Assembly (NCBI GenBank): GCA_022702195.1
Contig: JAKONB010000103.1
Span: forward strand, 1-9,770
Source of the DNA: Beijerinckiaceae bacterium
GTDB lineage: Bacteria > Pseudomonadota > Alphaproteobacteria > Rhizobiales > Beijerinckiaceae
Length of the DNA stretch: 9,770 nt
Direction of reading: 5' to 3'
Shown here: positions 1 through 6,148 of the stretch, piece after piece
How positions within the stretch are numbered: the stretch's first letter is position 1
Layout of the letters: each line of letters begins with the position of its first letter
The notes under the pieces: model-generated
Told to the model about the DNA's origin: nothing
Database searches by the model: none
What the model saw: only the letters and a program-made list of their open reading frames with translations
Made by a program: the position numbers and the translations under genes

Positions 1-185
1 ACGACCTGTTCATCCTGGTCGGCGTGTTCATCCACTGGGAAGCGGCCGACGACGCCAAGATCCAGAAGTACAACTACGACGCCGTGAAGCTCTCCATCGA
101 GCGCGCCGTCAAGGGCGAGCCCACCGCTGCCAAGGTCACCGAGCAGCGCAACTCCGCTTCGCACCCCTTCGCCGCCAACGCTTAG
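1..185 (+). CDS. fae: Formaldehyde-activating enzyme Fae, C-terminal part (5' end outside window)
   Basis: The reading frame is open from the left edge (codons from position 3) to TAG at 183-185 and gives about 60 residues. The sequence shows DLFILVGVFIHWEAADD near the start and ends SHPFAANA, which I recognise as the C-terminus of bacterial Fae (about 170 residues in Methylorubrum extorquens), so roughly two thirds of the gene is missing. Fae is a cytoplasmic enzyme that condenses formaldehyde with H4MPT to methylene-H4MPT, the entry point of the H4MPT-linked oxidation pathway. The last ten residues match the usual end of the family, so the gene looks intact here. It is convergent with the HisA-like gene and has its own intrinsic terminator about 95 bases after the stop. 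Its paralogues are usually more divergent in this region, so true Fae is the best call. Confidence 0.96.
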   Translation, partial: DLFILVGVFIHWEAADDAKIQKYNYDAVKLSIERAVKGEPTAAKVTEQRNSASHPFAANA

Positions 186-187
186 AT

Positions 188-218
188 CGGAGGCAGTCCT
201 GGGCAGAGCGAACCTCCG
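188..218 (+). other. Small stem-loop in the fae 3' untranslated region
   Basis: CGGAGG at 188-193 can pair with CCTCCG at 213-218 around a 19-base loop, starting two bases after the fae stop codon. It lies between the stop and the terminator at 281-308 and could act as an mRNA 3'-end structure. The stem is only 6 bp in G+C-rich DNA, so chance is a real alternative. The rest of 186-280 shows no gene. Confidence 0.25.
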
Positions 219-280
219 CCCGCACCGCGGGGTCTGCTCCAGCGACTGGCTTCCATCTTTCTCGGACGATGAACTCGGAT

Positions 281-308
281 GGGGCGGCTTCGGCCGCCCC
301 ATTTTTTT
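281..308 (+). terminator. Intrinsic terminator of fae
   Basis: A perfect 8-bp stem, GGGGCGGC (281-288) and GCCGCCCC (293-300), closes a stable TTCG tetraloop. T280-A301 and A279-T302 extend it to 10 bp. An uninterrupted run of seven T follows at 302-308. This is a textbook rho-independent terminator for rightward transcription leaving fae. The run ends four bases before the stop codon of the convergent HisA-like gene. On the minus strand the hairpin is followed by ATCCGAG rather than T-rich sequence, so leftward termination should be weaker. Confidence 0.93.
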
Positions 309-311
309 GCC

Positions 312-1001
312 TCAGCGCCGCCGCCCCAGGCTGCCGTCGTGGATCGCGGTGGCGACGAGGGCGCCGGCCACGCCGATCCCGTCCAGCGCCCGCAGGTCAT
401 CGGGGCCGCGCACCCCGCCGGCCGCGTAGAGGCGCGTTTGCGGACTCGCGGTTCGCAGCGCCGCGAGCCGATCGACATCGGGGCCGCCGCCGACCCCGAT
501 CCGCCCCAGCGTCATCACGATGACGTCGCGGGGCCAATGCCCCGGCTCCGCGTGCAGGCTGGGCGGGCCGAGCCGCTCGCCGCCCCGCGTGTCGAGCGAG
601 AACACCGCCGCGTCGCCGAGACTCCGCACGAGCTGCGCATCCGCCTGGCTCTCGCTGCCGATCACCGGCCGGCCGAGGCCGAGCCCCCGAAAGGCCGCGA
701 CGCCGGGGGCCGCCGCGAATCCGGCATCCACCCACAGGCTCACGCCGGGACAGGAATCGGCGATCCGCGCGAGGCTGGTGAGATCCGGCGCCGTGCGATC
801 GACGATCGCGTCGAGATCGGCCACGTAGAGGATGCGCGCGCCCACCGCGTCCACCAGCGCGCGGGCCACCTCCGCCGGCGCGGATCCCTTTGCCAAGGGC
901 GTCACGATCGGCGCATAGGTGTCGCGTTCTCCGGCCCGTGCCCGCACCACGATTCCGTGGCGCAGGTCGATCACCGGGATGATCTCGAATCCATCCGCCA
1001 T
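312..1001 (-). CDS. HisA-like (beta/alpha)8-barrel protein, COG1411 type, linked to H4MPT/methylofuran genes
   Basis: The 229-residue product is clearly related to HisA (ProFAR isomerase). It has IIPVIDLRHG at residues 7-16, carrying the N-terminal catalytic Asp (D12), and VFSLDTRGGE at 133-142, carrying the second-half Asp (D137). The phosphate-binding elements are AAGGVRGPDDL at 193-203 and GALVATAIHDG at 213-223. It is shorter than true HisA (about 240-250). No other his gene is near; the neighbours are fae and mfnF, as for the HisA-related archaeal COG1411 proteins and the HisA-like ORF near fae in methylotroph C1 clusters. The reaction is not known to me; a sugar-phosphate or ribosylamino isomerase-type step in cofactor synthesis is an inference. 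The ATG start follows a purine-rich GGGAGAGAGGGG stretch on the minus strand. It could instead be a misplaced histidine gene, but context argues against that. Confidence 0.85.
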   Translation of the reverse strand: MADGFEIIPVIDLRHGIVVRARAGERDTYAPIVTPLAKGSAPAEVARALVDAVGARILYVADLDAIVDRTAPDLTSLARIADSCPGVSLWVDAGFAAAPGVAAFRGLGLGRPVIGSESQADAQLVRSLGDAAVFSLDTRGGERLGPPSLHAEPGHWPRDVIVMTLGRIGVGGGPDVDRLAALRTASPQTRLYAAGGVRGPDDLRALDGIGVAGALVATAIHDGSLGRRR

Positions 1002-1031
1002 TCGGCCCCTCTCTCCCGTTCAGGTTCGCCC

Positions 1032-2081
1032 GTGACGACACGTTCCGCATCCACGCAGCGCCCGGTGATCGGCTGGGATCTCGGCGGGGTCCATGTCAAG
1101 GCGGCGCTGGTCCGCAACGGCCGGGTCGAGACCGTGGTGCAGGCGCCCTGCCGCCTGTGGCGCGGCCTGCCCGCCCTCGACGAGACCTTCGCGGGCCTGC
1201 CGGATTGGGCGCGCGCGGCCGCCGACCACGTGGTCACCATGACGGGCGAACTCACCGATTGCTTCGCCGACCGGACCGACGGCGTCACCCGGTTGGCGGG
1301 CTGGGCGGCGGCGAATCTGGCGGGTTCGGTGCGGATCTATGCCGGGCGCGCCGGGCTCGTCCCGGCCGAGGCGGCGCGGGCGGCGGCCTTCGACGTCGCC
1401 TCCGCCAACTGGCACGCCACCGCTTCCCTGATCGGCCGCCATGCGGCGCATGCGCTCCTCGTGGATATCGGCTCCACCACCGCCGACCTGATCCCCATCG
1501 TGGCGGGCCGCCCCGCCGGCACCGGCTACAGCGATGCCGAGCGGCTGGAGACCGGCGAACTCGTCTATACCGGCGTGGTGCGCACCCACCTGATCGCGCT
1601 CTGCGACCACGCGCCGTTCCGCGGCCGCCGCACCCGGCTGATGGCCGAGACCTTCGCCACCACCGCCGACATCTACCGGATCACCGGGGAGCTGCCCGAG
1701 GGCGCCGACCAGCAGCACAGCGCCGACCTGAAGGGCAAGTCGCTGGCCGAGAGCGAGACCCGCCTCGCCCGGATCATCGGCCGCGACCATGGCGAGGGCA
1801 CCACGGCGGATTGGCGGGCGCTGGCCCGGCACTTTTCGGAGGCCCAGCTGCGCCCGCTCCACGACGCGGCGGCTCTGCTGCTGTCCCGCTCCGACTTGGC
1901 GGCGGACGCACCCCTGGTGATCTGCGGGGCGGGCCGCTTCCTGGGCGAGCGTCTGGCCGCCCGGCTCGACCGGCGGGCGATCGCCTTCACCGACCTCATC
2001 GCCGGCGCCCTCGCCGCCAGCGGGGCCGACTGGGCCTCCACCTGCGGCCCGGCGGTGGCCGTGGCCCTCCTGGCCGCCTGA
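1032..2081 (+). CDS. mfnF: MfnF-type protein (H4MPT-linked C1 transfer pathway family, COG1548)
   Basis: The 349-residue protein has an ASKHA-like (actin/sugar-kinase) layout. VIGWDLGGVHVKAALV at 12-27 resembles the phosphate-1 loop, LLVDIGSTTADLIPI at 142-156 the phosphate-2 loop, and VICGAGRFLGERLAAR at 296-311 the nucleotide-side loop. VTMTGELTDCF at 68-78 and TCGPAVAVALL at 337-347 are typical of this family. In Methanocaldococcus, MfnF joins the aminomethylfuran diphosphate to the tyramine unit of methanofuran. In Methylobacterium the product would be methylofuran, whose core carries tyrosine. GTG at 1032 is chosen because it clears the divergent gene and precedes the first conserved strand; AGG at 1022-1024 is a weak ribosome site, and GTG at 1065 is an alternative. 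The open frame extends much further upstream but overlaps the HisA-like gene, so that part is not coding. The 66-residue gene follows 28 bp downstream, probably in the same transcript. Confidence 0.87.
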   Translation: MTTRSASTQRPVIGWDLGGVHVKAALVRNGRVETVVQAPCRLWRGLPALDETFAGLPDWARAAADHVVTMTGELTDCFADRTDGVTRLAGWAAANLAGSVRIYAGRAGLVPAEAARAAAFDVASANWHATASLIGRHAAHALLVDIGSTTADLIPIVAGRPAGTGYSDAERLETGELVYTGVVRTHLIALCDHAPFRGRRTRLMAETFATTADIYRITGELPEGADQQHSADLKGKSLAESETRLARIIGRDHGEGTTADWRALARHFSEAQLRPLHDAAALLLSRSDLAADAPLVICGAGRFLGERLAARLDRRAIAFTDLIAGALAASGADWASTCGPAVAVALLAA

Positions 2082-2109
2082 CCCCTCACCGCACCGGAGT
2101 TTTCCCGAC

Positions 2110-2310
2110 ATGAGCGCGACGCAGAAACTCGCCCGCATCCTCGCCAGCCGGTCGGGGAGTCACATCGAGCTGGCGCTCGCCACCGAGGGCGGCCAGACCC
2201 TCCGGGTCCTGGCGACGCCGGACCAGATCGACATGCTGGTGGACGAGCTGGAGGACATCCTGAACTCGCCCCCCGAGCCGGACGACCGCGAGCCGCCCGA
2301 CGCGGCGTGA
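2110..2310 (+). CDS. Small acidic protein of unknown function (66 residues)
   Basis: I do not recognise a family. The protein begins MSATQKLARILASRSG, with a basic amphipathic start. It continues with HIELALATEGGQTLRVLATP, which looks like two beta strands, then an acidic helix QIDMLVDELEDIL, and ends in a Pro/Asp/Glu-rich tail (about residues 52-66). There is no signal peptide, membrane segment or cysteine. The start is supported by GGAG at 2096-2099, ten bases before ATG 2110, and by the position 28 bp after the mfnF stop. That spacing suggests cotranscription with mfnF and possibly a link to cofactor synthesis, but no function can be read from the sequence. It ends just before the hairpin at 2353-2376. 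Confidence 0.65.
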   Translation: MSATQKLARILASRSGSHIELALATEGGQTLRVLATPDQIDMLVDELEDILNSPPEPDDREPPDAA

Positions 2311-2352
2311 GCGTTCATCCGGGTTTCGCCGGATCACCGCGACGATCAGGGT

Positions 2353-2376
2353 CGGGAGAGGCTCCCTCTCCCGTTT
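2353..2376 (+). terminator. Hairpin between convergent genes, likely terminator
   Basis: CGGGAGAGG (2353-2361) pairs perfectly with CCTCTCCCG (2365-2373) around a 3-base loop and is followed by only three T (2374-2376). It sits in the 135-bp gap between the 66-residue gene (+) and the beta-propeller gene (-), where both transcripts should end. The stem reads equally well on both strands, but neither side has a long T run, so termination may be partial or rho-assisted. Nothing else is seen in 2311-2445. Confidence 0.6.
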
Positions 2377-2445
2377 GGACGGAGGGACCCGCGCTCGCCC
2401 CCCCGCATTGGCCGCGTCCCTCGAACGGACCCGGCCGAAAGGATA

Positions 2446-3438
2446 TCAGCGCAGAAAGTCGCCGAAGGCGCGCGGGCCGTCCGGCACGGGAATCTCCCGG
2501 GTCACCTTCAGGGTTTGGGCGTCGATGAGGCTCAGGGTGTTGGAGCCCCAATTGGCCACCACCAGGGACTGGCCGTCGCGGGTGGCGGCGATCCCCTCGG
2601 GGTGGTCGCCGACCTCGATGGCCGCGACGTTGGTGAGGCTCTGCAGGTTGAACACCGTCACGGTGCCGGAATATTGGTCGGTGACGAAGCCGCGCGGGCC
2701 GGCCAGCGCGATCACGTAGGGCCGTTCCCCCGTGGTCACCCGGCCGAGTTCGCTGCGGGCGGCCACGTCGATCACCGAGACGTCGTTCGAGGTCACGTTG
2801 GCGGTGTAGGCGCGGGCGCCGGCGGCATCCAGAGTGATGCCGAACGGGTGACGGCCGACGGGAATCTTCGCGACTTCCATGGCTTTGGCGGCATCGACGA
2901 TGGAGACCGAATCGCCCTCGCGGTTGGCCACCAGGATCGTGGCCCCGTCCGGGGTGACGGCGATGCCGGAGGGGGAGGCGCCGACCTGGATCTCGGTCTC
3001 CAGGGTCGCGCCGTCGGGCGACACCACGAAGATCCGGCTGCCGTACCAATCGGCGACGTAGACGGCCCCGGATTTCGGGTTCACCGCGATGCCGAGGGGG
3101 CCGCCGGGCAGGGCGAGGGTGGCCGTCACCGTGCGCGCGGCGAGATCGACCACGGCGATTCCCGGTGCCTCCGGGCGGGTGACGTAGGCGCGCCTGCGAT
3201 CGGGCGAGAGGGCGATGCCGGCGGGGGCGCCGTCGATCGCCACCTGGCCGACCACGCTGCCGGCCTCGAGGTCGACGATCGCCAGCGCGTTGGCGCCCTG
3301 GGCGGTCACCAGGGCCTCGTCGGCGCAAGCCGGCACGACGCCCAGCCACGCCGTCATCAGGACAACATTGGCCAGCCGGAGAGGGCCGGCCAGTGGCCGG
3401 CCCTTCCGTCGGGTTGCGATGGTGCCGGAGCGGCTCAA
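2446..3438 (-). CDS. Secreted YVTN-type seven-bladed beta-propeller, PQQ-dependent catabolism-associated
   Basis: With the TTG start at 3438 the product has 330 residues. A basic n-region (about 10-21), the hydrophobic stretch LANVVLMTAWLGVVPA and an ACA/DEA cleavage point near residue 39 make a good export signal. The mature part is seven repeats of about 42 residues with motifs such as GAPAGIALSPD, GPLGIAVNPKSGAVYVAD, GASPSGIAVTPDG, GRHPFGITLDAAG and GDHPEGIAATRDG. Propellers of this kind recur beside PQQ-dependent alcohol oxidation and its ABC genes; the ligand is unknown. TTG 3438-3436 overlaps the TGA of the MxaD-like gene by 4 bp, suggesting translational coupling. ATG at 3357 is an alternative, but it would leave a signal peptide without basic residues. 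Cys38 follows VPA, an imperfect lipobox, so a lipoprotein is possible but less likely. An 11-bp inverted repeat lies within the signal-peptide codons. Confidence 0.83.
   Translation of the reverse strand: MSRSGTIATRRKGRPLAGPLRLANVVLMTAWLGVVPACADEALVTAQGANALAIVDLEAGSVVGQVAIDGAPAGIALSPDRRRAYVTRPEAPGIAVVDLAARTVTATLALPGGPLGIAVNPKSGAVYVADWYGSRIFVVSPDGATLETEIQVGASPSGIAVTPDGATILVANREGDSVSIVDAAKAMEVAKIPVGRHPFGITLDAAGARAYTANVTSNDVSVIDVAARSELGRVTTGERPYVIALAGPRGFVTDQYSGTVTVFNLQSLTNVAAIEVGDHPEGIAATRDGQSLVVANWGSNTLSLIDAQTLKVTREIPVPDGPRAFGDFLR
3382..3404. repeat. 23-bp near-perfect palindrome inside the propeller signal-peptide region
   Basis: AGGGCCGGCCA (3382-3392) and TGGCCGGCCCT (3394-3404) are exact reverse complements separated by one base. 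The repeat lies 34 bases inside the TTG start of the propeller gene and upstream of the alternative ATG at 3357. In mRNA it would form a very stable hairpin near the start of translation. It has no T run, so it is not an intrinsic terminator. It may only reflect G+C-rich codons for KGRPLAGPL. Confidence 0.6.
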
Positions 3439-3968
3439 GAACCGCTCTTCTCGACCTTCGCCTTCAGGGCGTCGAGGCCGGTGCGGTAGAGGCCGCGCAC
3501 GGCCTTCTGCGAGGCTTCGTCGTTCAGCTCGGGCGGCGGATCGTTGTTCATGTAGCCGCGATAGAACGCGCCGTCCCACGAGACCTTGGTCTTGCCGCCC
3601 GCATCCTCGACCTTGATGGTGGAGGAGTAATCGTTCACCGGCAGCGTCTTCACATCGACCTTGGTGATCCGGTACGAGTAGCTCATCTTCTCGGCGGAGT
3701 ACTTGTACAGCTCCTCGTCCACCGTGGCGCCGTCCTTCAGCGTCAGGGTGCGGGTGGCCTTGATCTCGTTGCCGCCCTTGCCCTCGGTCTTGGCGACCGG
3801 CGGCAGCCAGCTCATGTCCTGGAAGTTGGAGATCACGGCCCAGACCTTGTCGGGGGCCGCGTTGATCTCGACGGTCTCCTCGACCTTCTTGCGGGTGGGG
3901 CCATGCGCCTGGGCGCCGAAGGAGACGACGGCGAAGGCCGCCGCCGTCGTGAGTGCGAGAAACTTCAT
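3435..3968 (-). CDS. Periplasmic SRPBCC (START-like) protein resembling MxaD
   Basis: The 177-residue product starts with a clean signal peptide, MKFLALTTAAAFAVVSFGAQA, with cleavage AQA/HG after residue 21. The rest has the SRPBCC pattern: VEETVEINAAPDKVWAVISN at 29-48, DMSWLPPV at 51-58, alternating beta strands (72-134), and a long C-terminal helix from about 149. The size and motifs match MxaD, the periplasmic protein encoded with methanol dehydrogenase in M. extorquens that aids electron transfer to cytochrome cL. This copy lies away from an mxa operon, so it may serve a PQQ/lanthanide system instead. ATG 3968 is supported by GAGGAGA ten bases upstream. A 49-bp gap without a hairpin separates it from the DUF447 gene. 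Family resemblance is by eye, and the MxaD-type function is inferred. Confidence 0.82.
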   Translation of the reverse strand: MKFLALTTAAAFAVVSFGAQAHGPTRKKVEETVEINAAPDKVWAVISNFQDMSWLPPVAKTEGKGGNEIKATRTLTLKDGATVDEELYKYSAEKMSYSYRITKVDVKTLPVNDYSSTIKVEDAGGKTKVSWDGAFYRGYMNNDPPPELNDEASQKAVRGLYRTGLDALKAKVEKSGS

Positions 3969-4017
3969 CGGGTCTTCGTCTCCTCGGGAACGCACAGTCT
4001 AGGGTGCTGCGGGGGGC

Positions 4018-4596
4018 TCATGCGAGGATGCGGTCTTCGCGCCCCAGGGCGGCGGCGACCTTGTCCTCGATCCAATTCCAGGCCTCGCGCTCGGCGGGTC
4101 CGGCGGTCTTGGATATCGCGATGGCGTGATAGCGCATCTCAGTCAGGATCTTCTCGGGTTCCAGCATGTGCAGGCGCGTCGACAGGATCGCCGCCTCCAG
4201 CACCGCGGCCTGGGCCCGGTTGTAGCCGAAGAACGGCATGTGCGCGGCGCTGTGCACCATGCGGCCGCGATAGCGGGGGCGCACCGCGTCCTCCTCCACC
4301 GCCGCCACCTCGAACTCGGCATGGCCGAAACTGTCGGCGAGGCGCTGTCCGGGGATACGGTCGCAGGCCACCAGCGGCCAGTCGCGCCGCCCGGTAACGG
4401 CCCCGGCGATCACCCGGACATCGCTCGGGCTGGAGGCGGAGAAGTACGGGTTGGCGTCGAGGTTCAGGATCGTCGGCGAGGGGCGGAACGGCGCCAGCAC
4501 CCAGGCGGCCCCGTCCTGGATCAGGCCGAAGGGCACGAGGTGGACCGCCCCCTCGGGGGACAGGGTGACCACGACGGTCTCGAGGATCAGCGGCAC
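4018..4596 (-). CDS. DUF447 (COG2457) family protein, H4MPT/methylofuran-associated
   Basis: The 192-residue cytoplasmic protein begins MPLILETVVVTLSPEGAVHLVPFG (in segments LETVVVTLSPEG at 5-16 and HLVPFGL). It carries the family signatures NLDANPYFSASSPSD, YRGRMVHSAAH, FFGYNRAQAAVLEAAILSTRLHML (about 127-150) and the C-terminal RYHAIAISKTAGPAEREAW. DUF447 proteins occur in methanogens and in H4MPT-using bacteria. They are built on a flavin-reductase-like split barrel, and their reaction is not established to my knowledge. The GTG start at 4596 is chosen because it lies 4 bp after the stop of the DHPS-like gene and ten bases after GGAG (minus strand, 4607-4610). The longer open frame upstream lies inside the DHPS-like gene and is Arg/Pro-rich noise. 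The spacing implies translational coupling with cofactor genes. Confidence 0.87.
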   Translation of the reverse strand: MPLILETVVVTLSPEGAVHLVPFGLIQDGAAWVLAPFRPSPTILNLDANPYFSASSPSDVRVIAGAVTGRRDWPLVACDRIPGQRLADSFGHAEFEVAAVEEDAVRPRYRGRMVHSAAHMPFFGYNRAQAAVLEAAILSTRLHMLEPEKILTEMRYHAIAISKTAGPAEREAWNWIEDKVAAALGREDRILA

Positions 4597-4600
4597 GGGA

Positions 4601-6148
4601 TCAGGTCTCCGTGGCCGGGACGAGCTTGCCGCAGACGATGCGCGCGCCCGGCGCCTCGGGCGCGTCCGACACCCGGTCGGCGTCCTCGGCTTCGCCCGGA
4701 CCGACGGTCTCAGGCACGCCGGCATCCGCCTCCGGGGCCGCATTCGCCGCGGCACCCGATCCGGAATGCTTGGTGTGGCCGGCCTTCTTGAAGGCGGTGG
4801 TGTCCTCCACCTCGGCATCGGCCGCTGCGCCCCAGACGAGCGCCTCGTCCTGCACGTAGCGCTTGCCCAGCCGCCACGCGGTCTCAGCCTTGGTCAATTC
4901 GCCCCCGAGATAGAAGGCATGGGCCCCGTCCTCGGCGACGTTCAGATCGGGAAAGAAGGCCATCGCGTCGGTGCCGACCTTGTGGACGTCGCGGTTGTAG
5001 ATGTGGATTCCGTCCTCGGCCACCGCGACGCGGTAGTTGGGGTCGCGCACCTCGGCCGCCTGGGCCGCGATCTCGTCCGGGGTCTGCACATAGGGTCGCT
5101 TGTCGTGCAAGGCCAGGAGGGCGCGACCATATCCTTTGGGCAACGCGGAATCGGCCTTGGCCGCGTGCATGACGCGGCGGGCGGCATCGTGCTCCTCCAC
5201 GGTGCGGCGGGTGTGGTTGGAGACCTGCACGATCAGCACGTTGCGGATGGCGAGTTCCGAGCACATCCCCACCAGCAGGGCGGTGACGCCCAGGCTGTCG
5301 GCCTCGGTGAGCTCGGTGAGGTTGCCGGTGCCCATCATCATCTCGATGCCCGGCCAGCGCCGGCGGGTCTCGTGATAGCGGGTGATCGAGTCGACGAAAC
5401 CGAAATGGATCGGTTCGAGGATCGGGTCGGCCATGAAGGGCTTGCCCGCCTTCTCCATGCGGGCGATGGCGCGGTCCAGCGAGGCGAGATCGTCCGGCCG
5501 CACCGGCACCAGCACCGGCACCGCATCGGTCTCGAAGGCAAGGTCGAGGGTCTCCTCGTTGAGGCTGAGCAGGTAATCGGCCCCCGCCTTCGCCCCGCGC
5601 GTGAGTTCGTCGAGGGAGAAGGAATCGACGCTGACCTTGAGGCCGGCGCCCTTGAGCAGCCGCACGCACTCCTCGAGATGCGGGAAATCGGTGTCCGGCA
5701 GGCCGCCGAGATCGATCACGTCGGCCCCCCGCCGGGCGAGATCGAGGCCCTTGGCCAGGATCTGCTCGGGGCTCATCTTCGAGGCGTCGACGATCTCGGA
5801 GAAGATCCGCAGGTCGTGGCGCGACAGGTCCACCGTGCGGCCGGCCAGCCCGAGATAGGCCGGCAGGTCGACGATCTCGTCGGGGCCGCGCTCCACGGGC
5901 AGCCCGAAATGCGCCGCCAAGGCCTCCGGATTGGCGCGGCAGCGACCCGGCAGGACGATGCGGGTGGCGCCCGCCGGGATCGTCACCCGGCGGCGGATGA
6001 TCTCCTCCGTCATCAGGGCGGCGACCTTCACGCCCGCATCGGCGATGCTCCAGGTGAAGCGCTCGGCCGGCAGGGTGGCGGCGACCTTCTCCAGGCGCGC
6101 CTTGGCCATCCGGCCGGTGATGAAGACGAGGTGCTCGGGGGCGCTCAC
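4601..6148 (-). CDS. Dihydropteroate-synthase-like protein (DUF6513 N-terminal domain), archaeal type
   Basis: This 515-residue protein has three parts. The N-terminal domain (about 1-125) has HLVFITGRMAKARLEKV and IVLPGRCRAN, as in DUF6513. The barrel (about 125-345) shows DHPS-like GADVIDLGG at 141-149 and KVSVDSF at 171-177, with DPILEPIHFGFVDS, MGTGNLTELTEAD (272-284) and SNHTRRTVEEH (310-320). The C-terminal domain carries NYRVAVAEDGIHIYN. Residues 441-500 are an Ala/Glu/Asp-rich linker before a conserved-looking end, RIVCGKLVPA. Archaeal relatives are annotated as dihydropteroate synthase-related. Joining the pterin to the ribofuranosyl-aminobenzene unit of H4MPT is a plausible but unproved role; bacterial folate DHPS is only about 280 residues. 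The GTG start overlaps the kinase TGA by 4 bp and sits four bases after a perfect AAGGAGG. Confidence 0.88.
   Translation of the reverse strand: MSAPEHLVFITGRMAKARLEKVAATLPAERFTWSIADAGVKVAALMTEEIIRRRVTIPAGATRIVLPGRCRANPEALAAHFGLPVERGPDEIVDLPAYLGLAGRTVDLSRHDLRIFSEIVDASKMSPEQILAKGLDLARRGADVIDLGGLPDTDFPHLEECVRLLKGAGLKVSVDSFSLDELTRGAKAGADYLLSLNEETLDLAFETDAVPVLVPVRPDDLASLDRAIARMEKAGKPFMADPILEPIHFGFVDSITRYHETRRRWPGIEMMMGTGNLTELTEADSLGVTALLVGMCSELAIRNVLIVQVSNHTRRTVEEHDAARRVMHAAKADSALPKGYGRALLALHDKRPYVQTPDEIAAQAAEVRDPNYRVAVAEDGIHIYNRDVHKVGTDAMAFFPDLNVAEDGAHAFYLGGELTKAETAWRLGKRYVQDEALVWGAAADAEVEDTTAFKKAGHTKHSGSGAAANAAPEADAGVPETVGPGEAEDADRVSDAPEAPGARIVCGKLVPATET
4607..4610 (-). promoter_or_regulatory. 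Ribosome binding site fixing the DUF447 GTG start
   Basis: GGAG on the minus strand lies inside the last codons of the DHPS-like gene, ten bases before GTG 4596. No ATG exists nearby in frame, so this site and the 4-bp intergenic gap decide the start. Confidence 0.55.

Noticed and set aside
279..1031. Long rightward open frame extending upstream of mfnF across the HisA-like gene
   Set aside because: The segment is His/Arg/Pro/Gly-rich and opposite a well-supported gene; the conserved MfnF start lies near 1032. High G+C DNA keeps antisense frames open.
5500..5523. Short CACCGGCAC direct repeats
   Set aside because: They are explained by the VPVLVPV codons of the DHPS-like gene and do not extend further.
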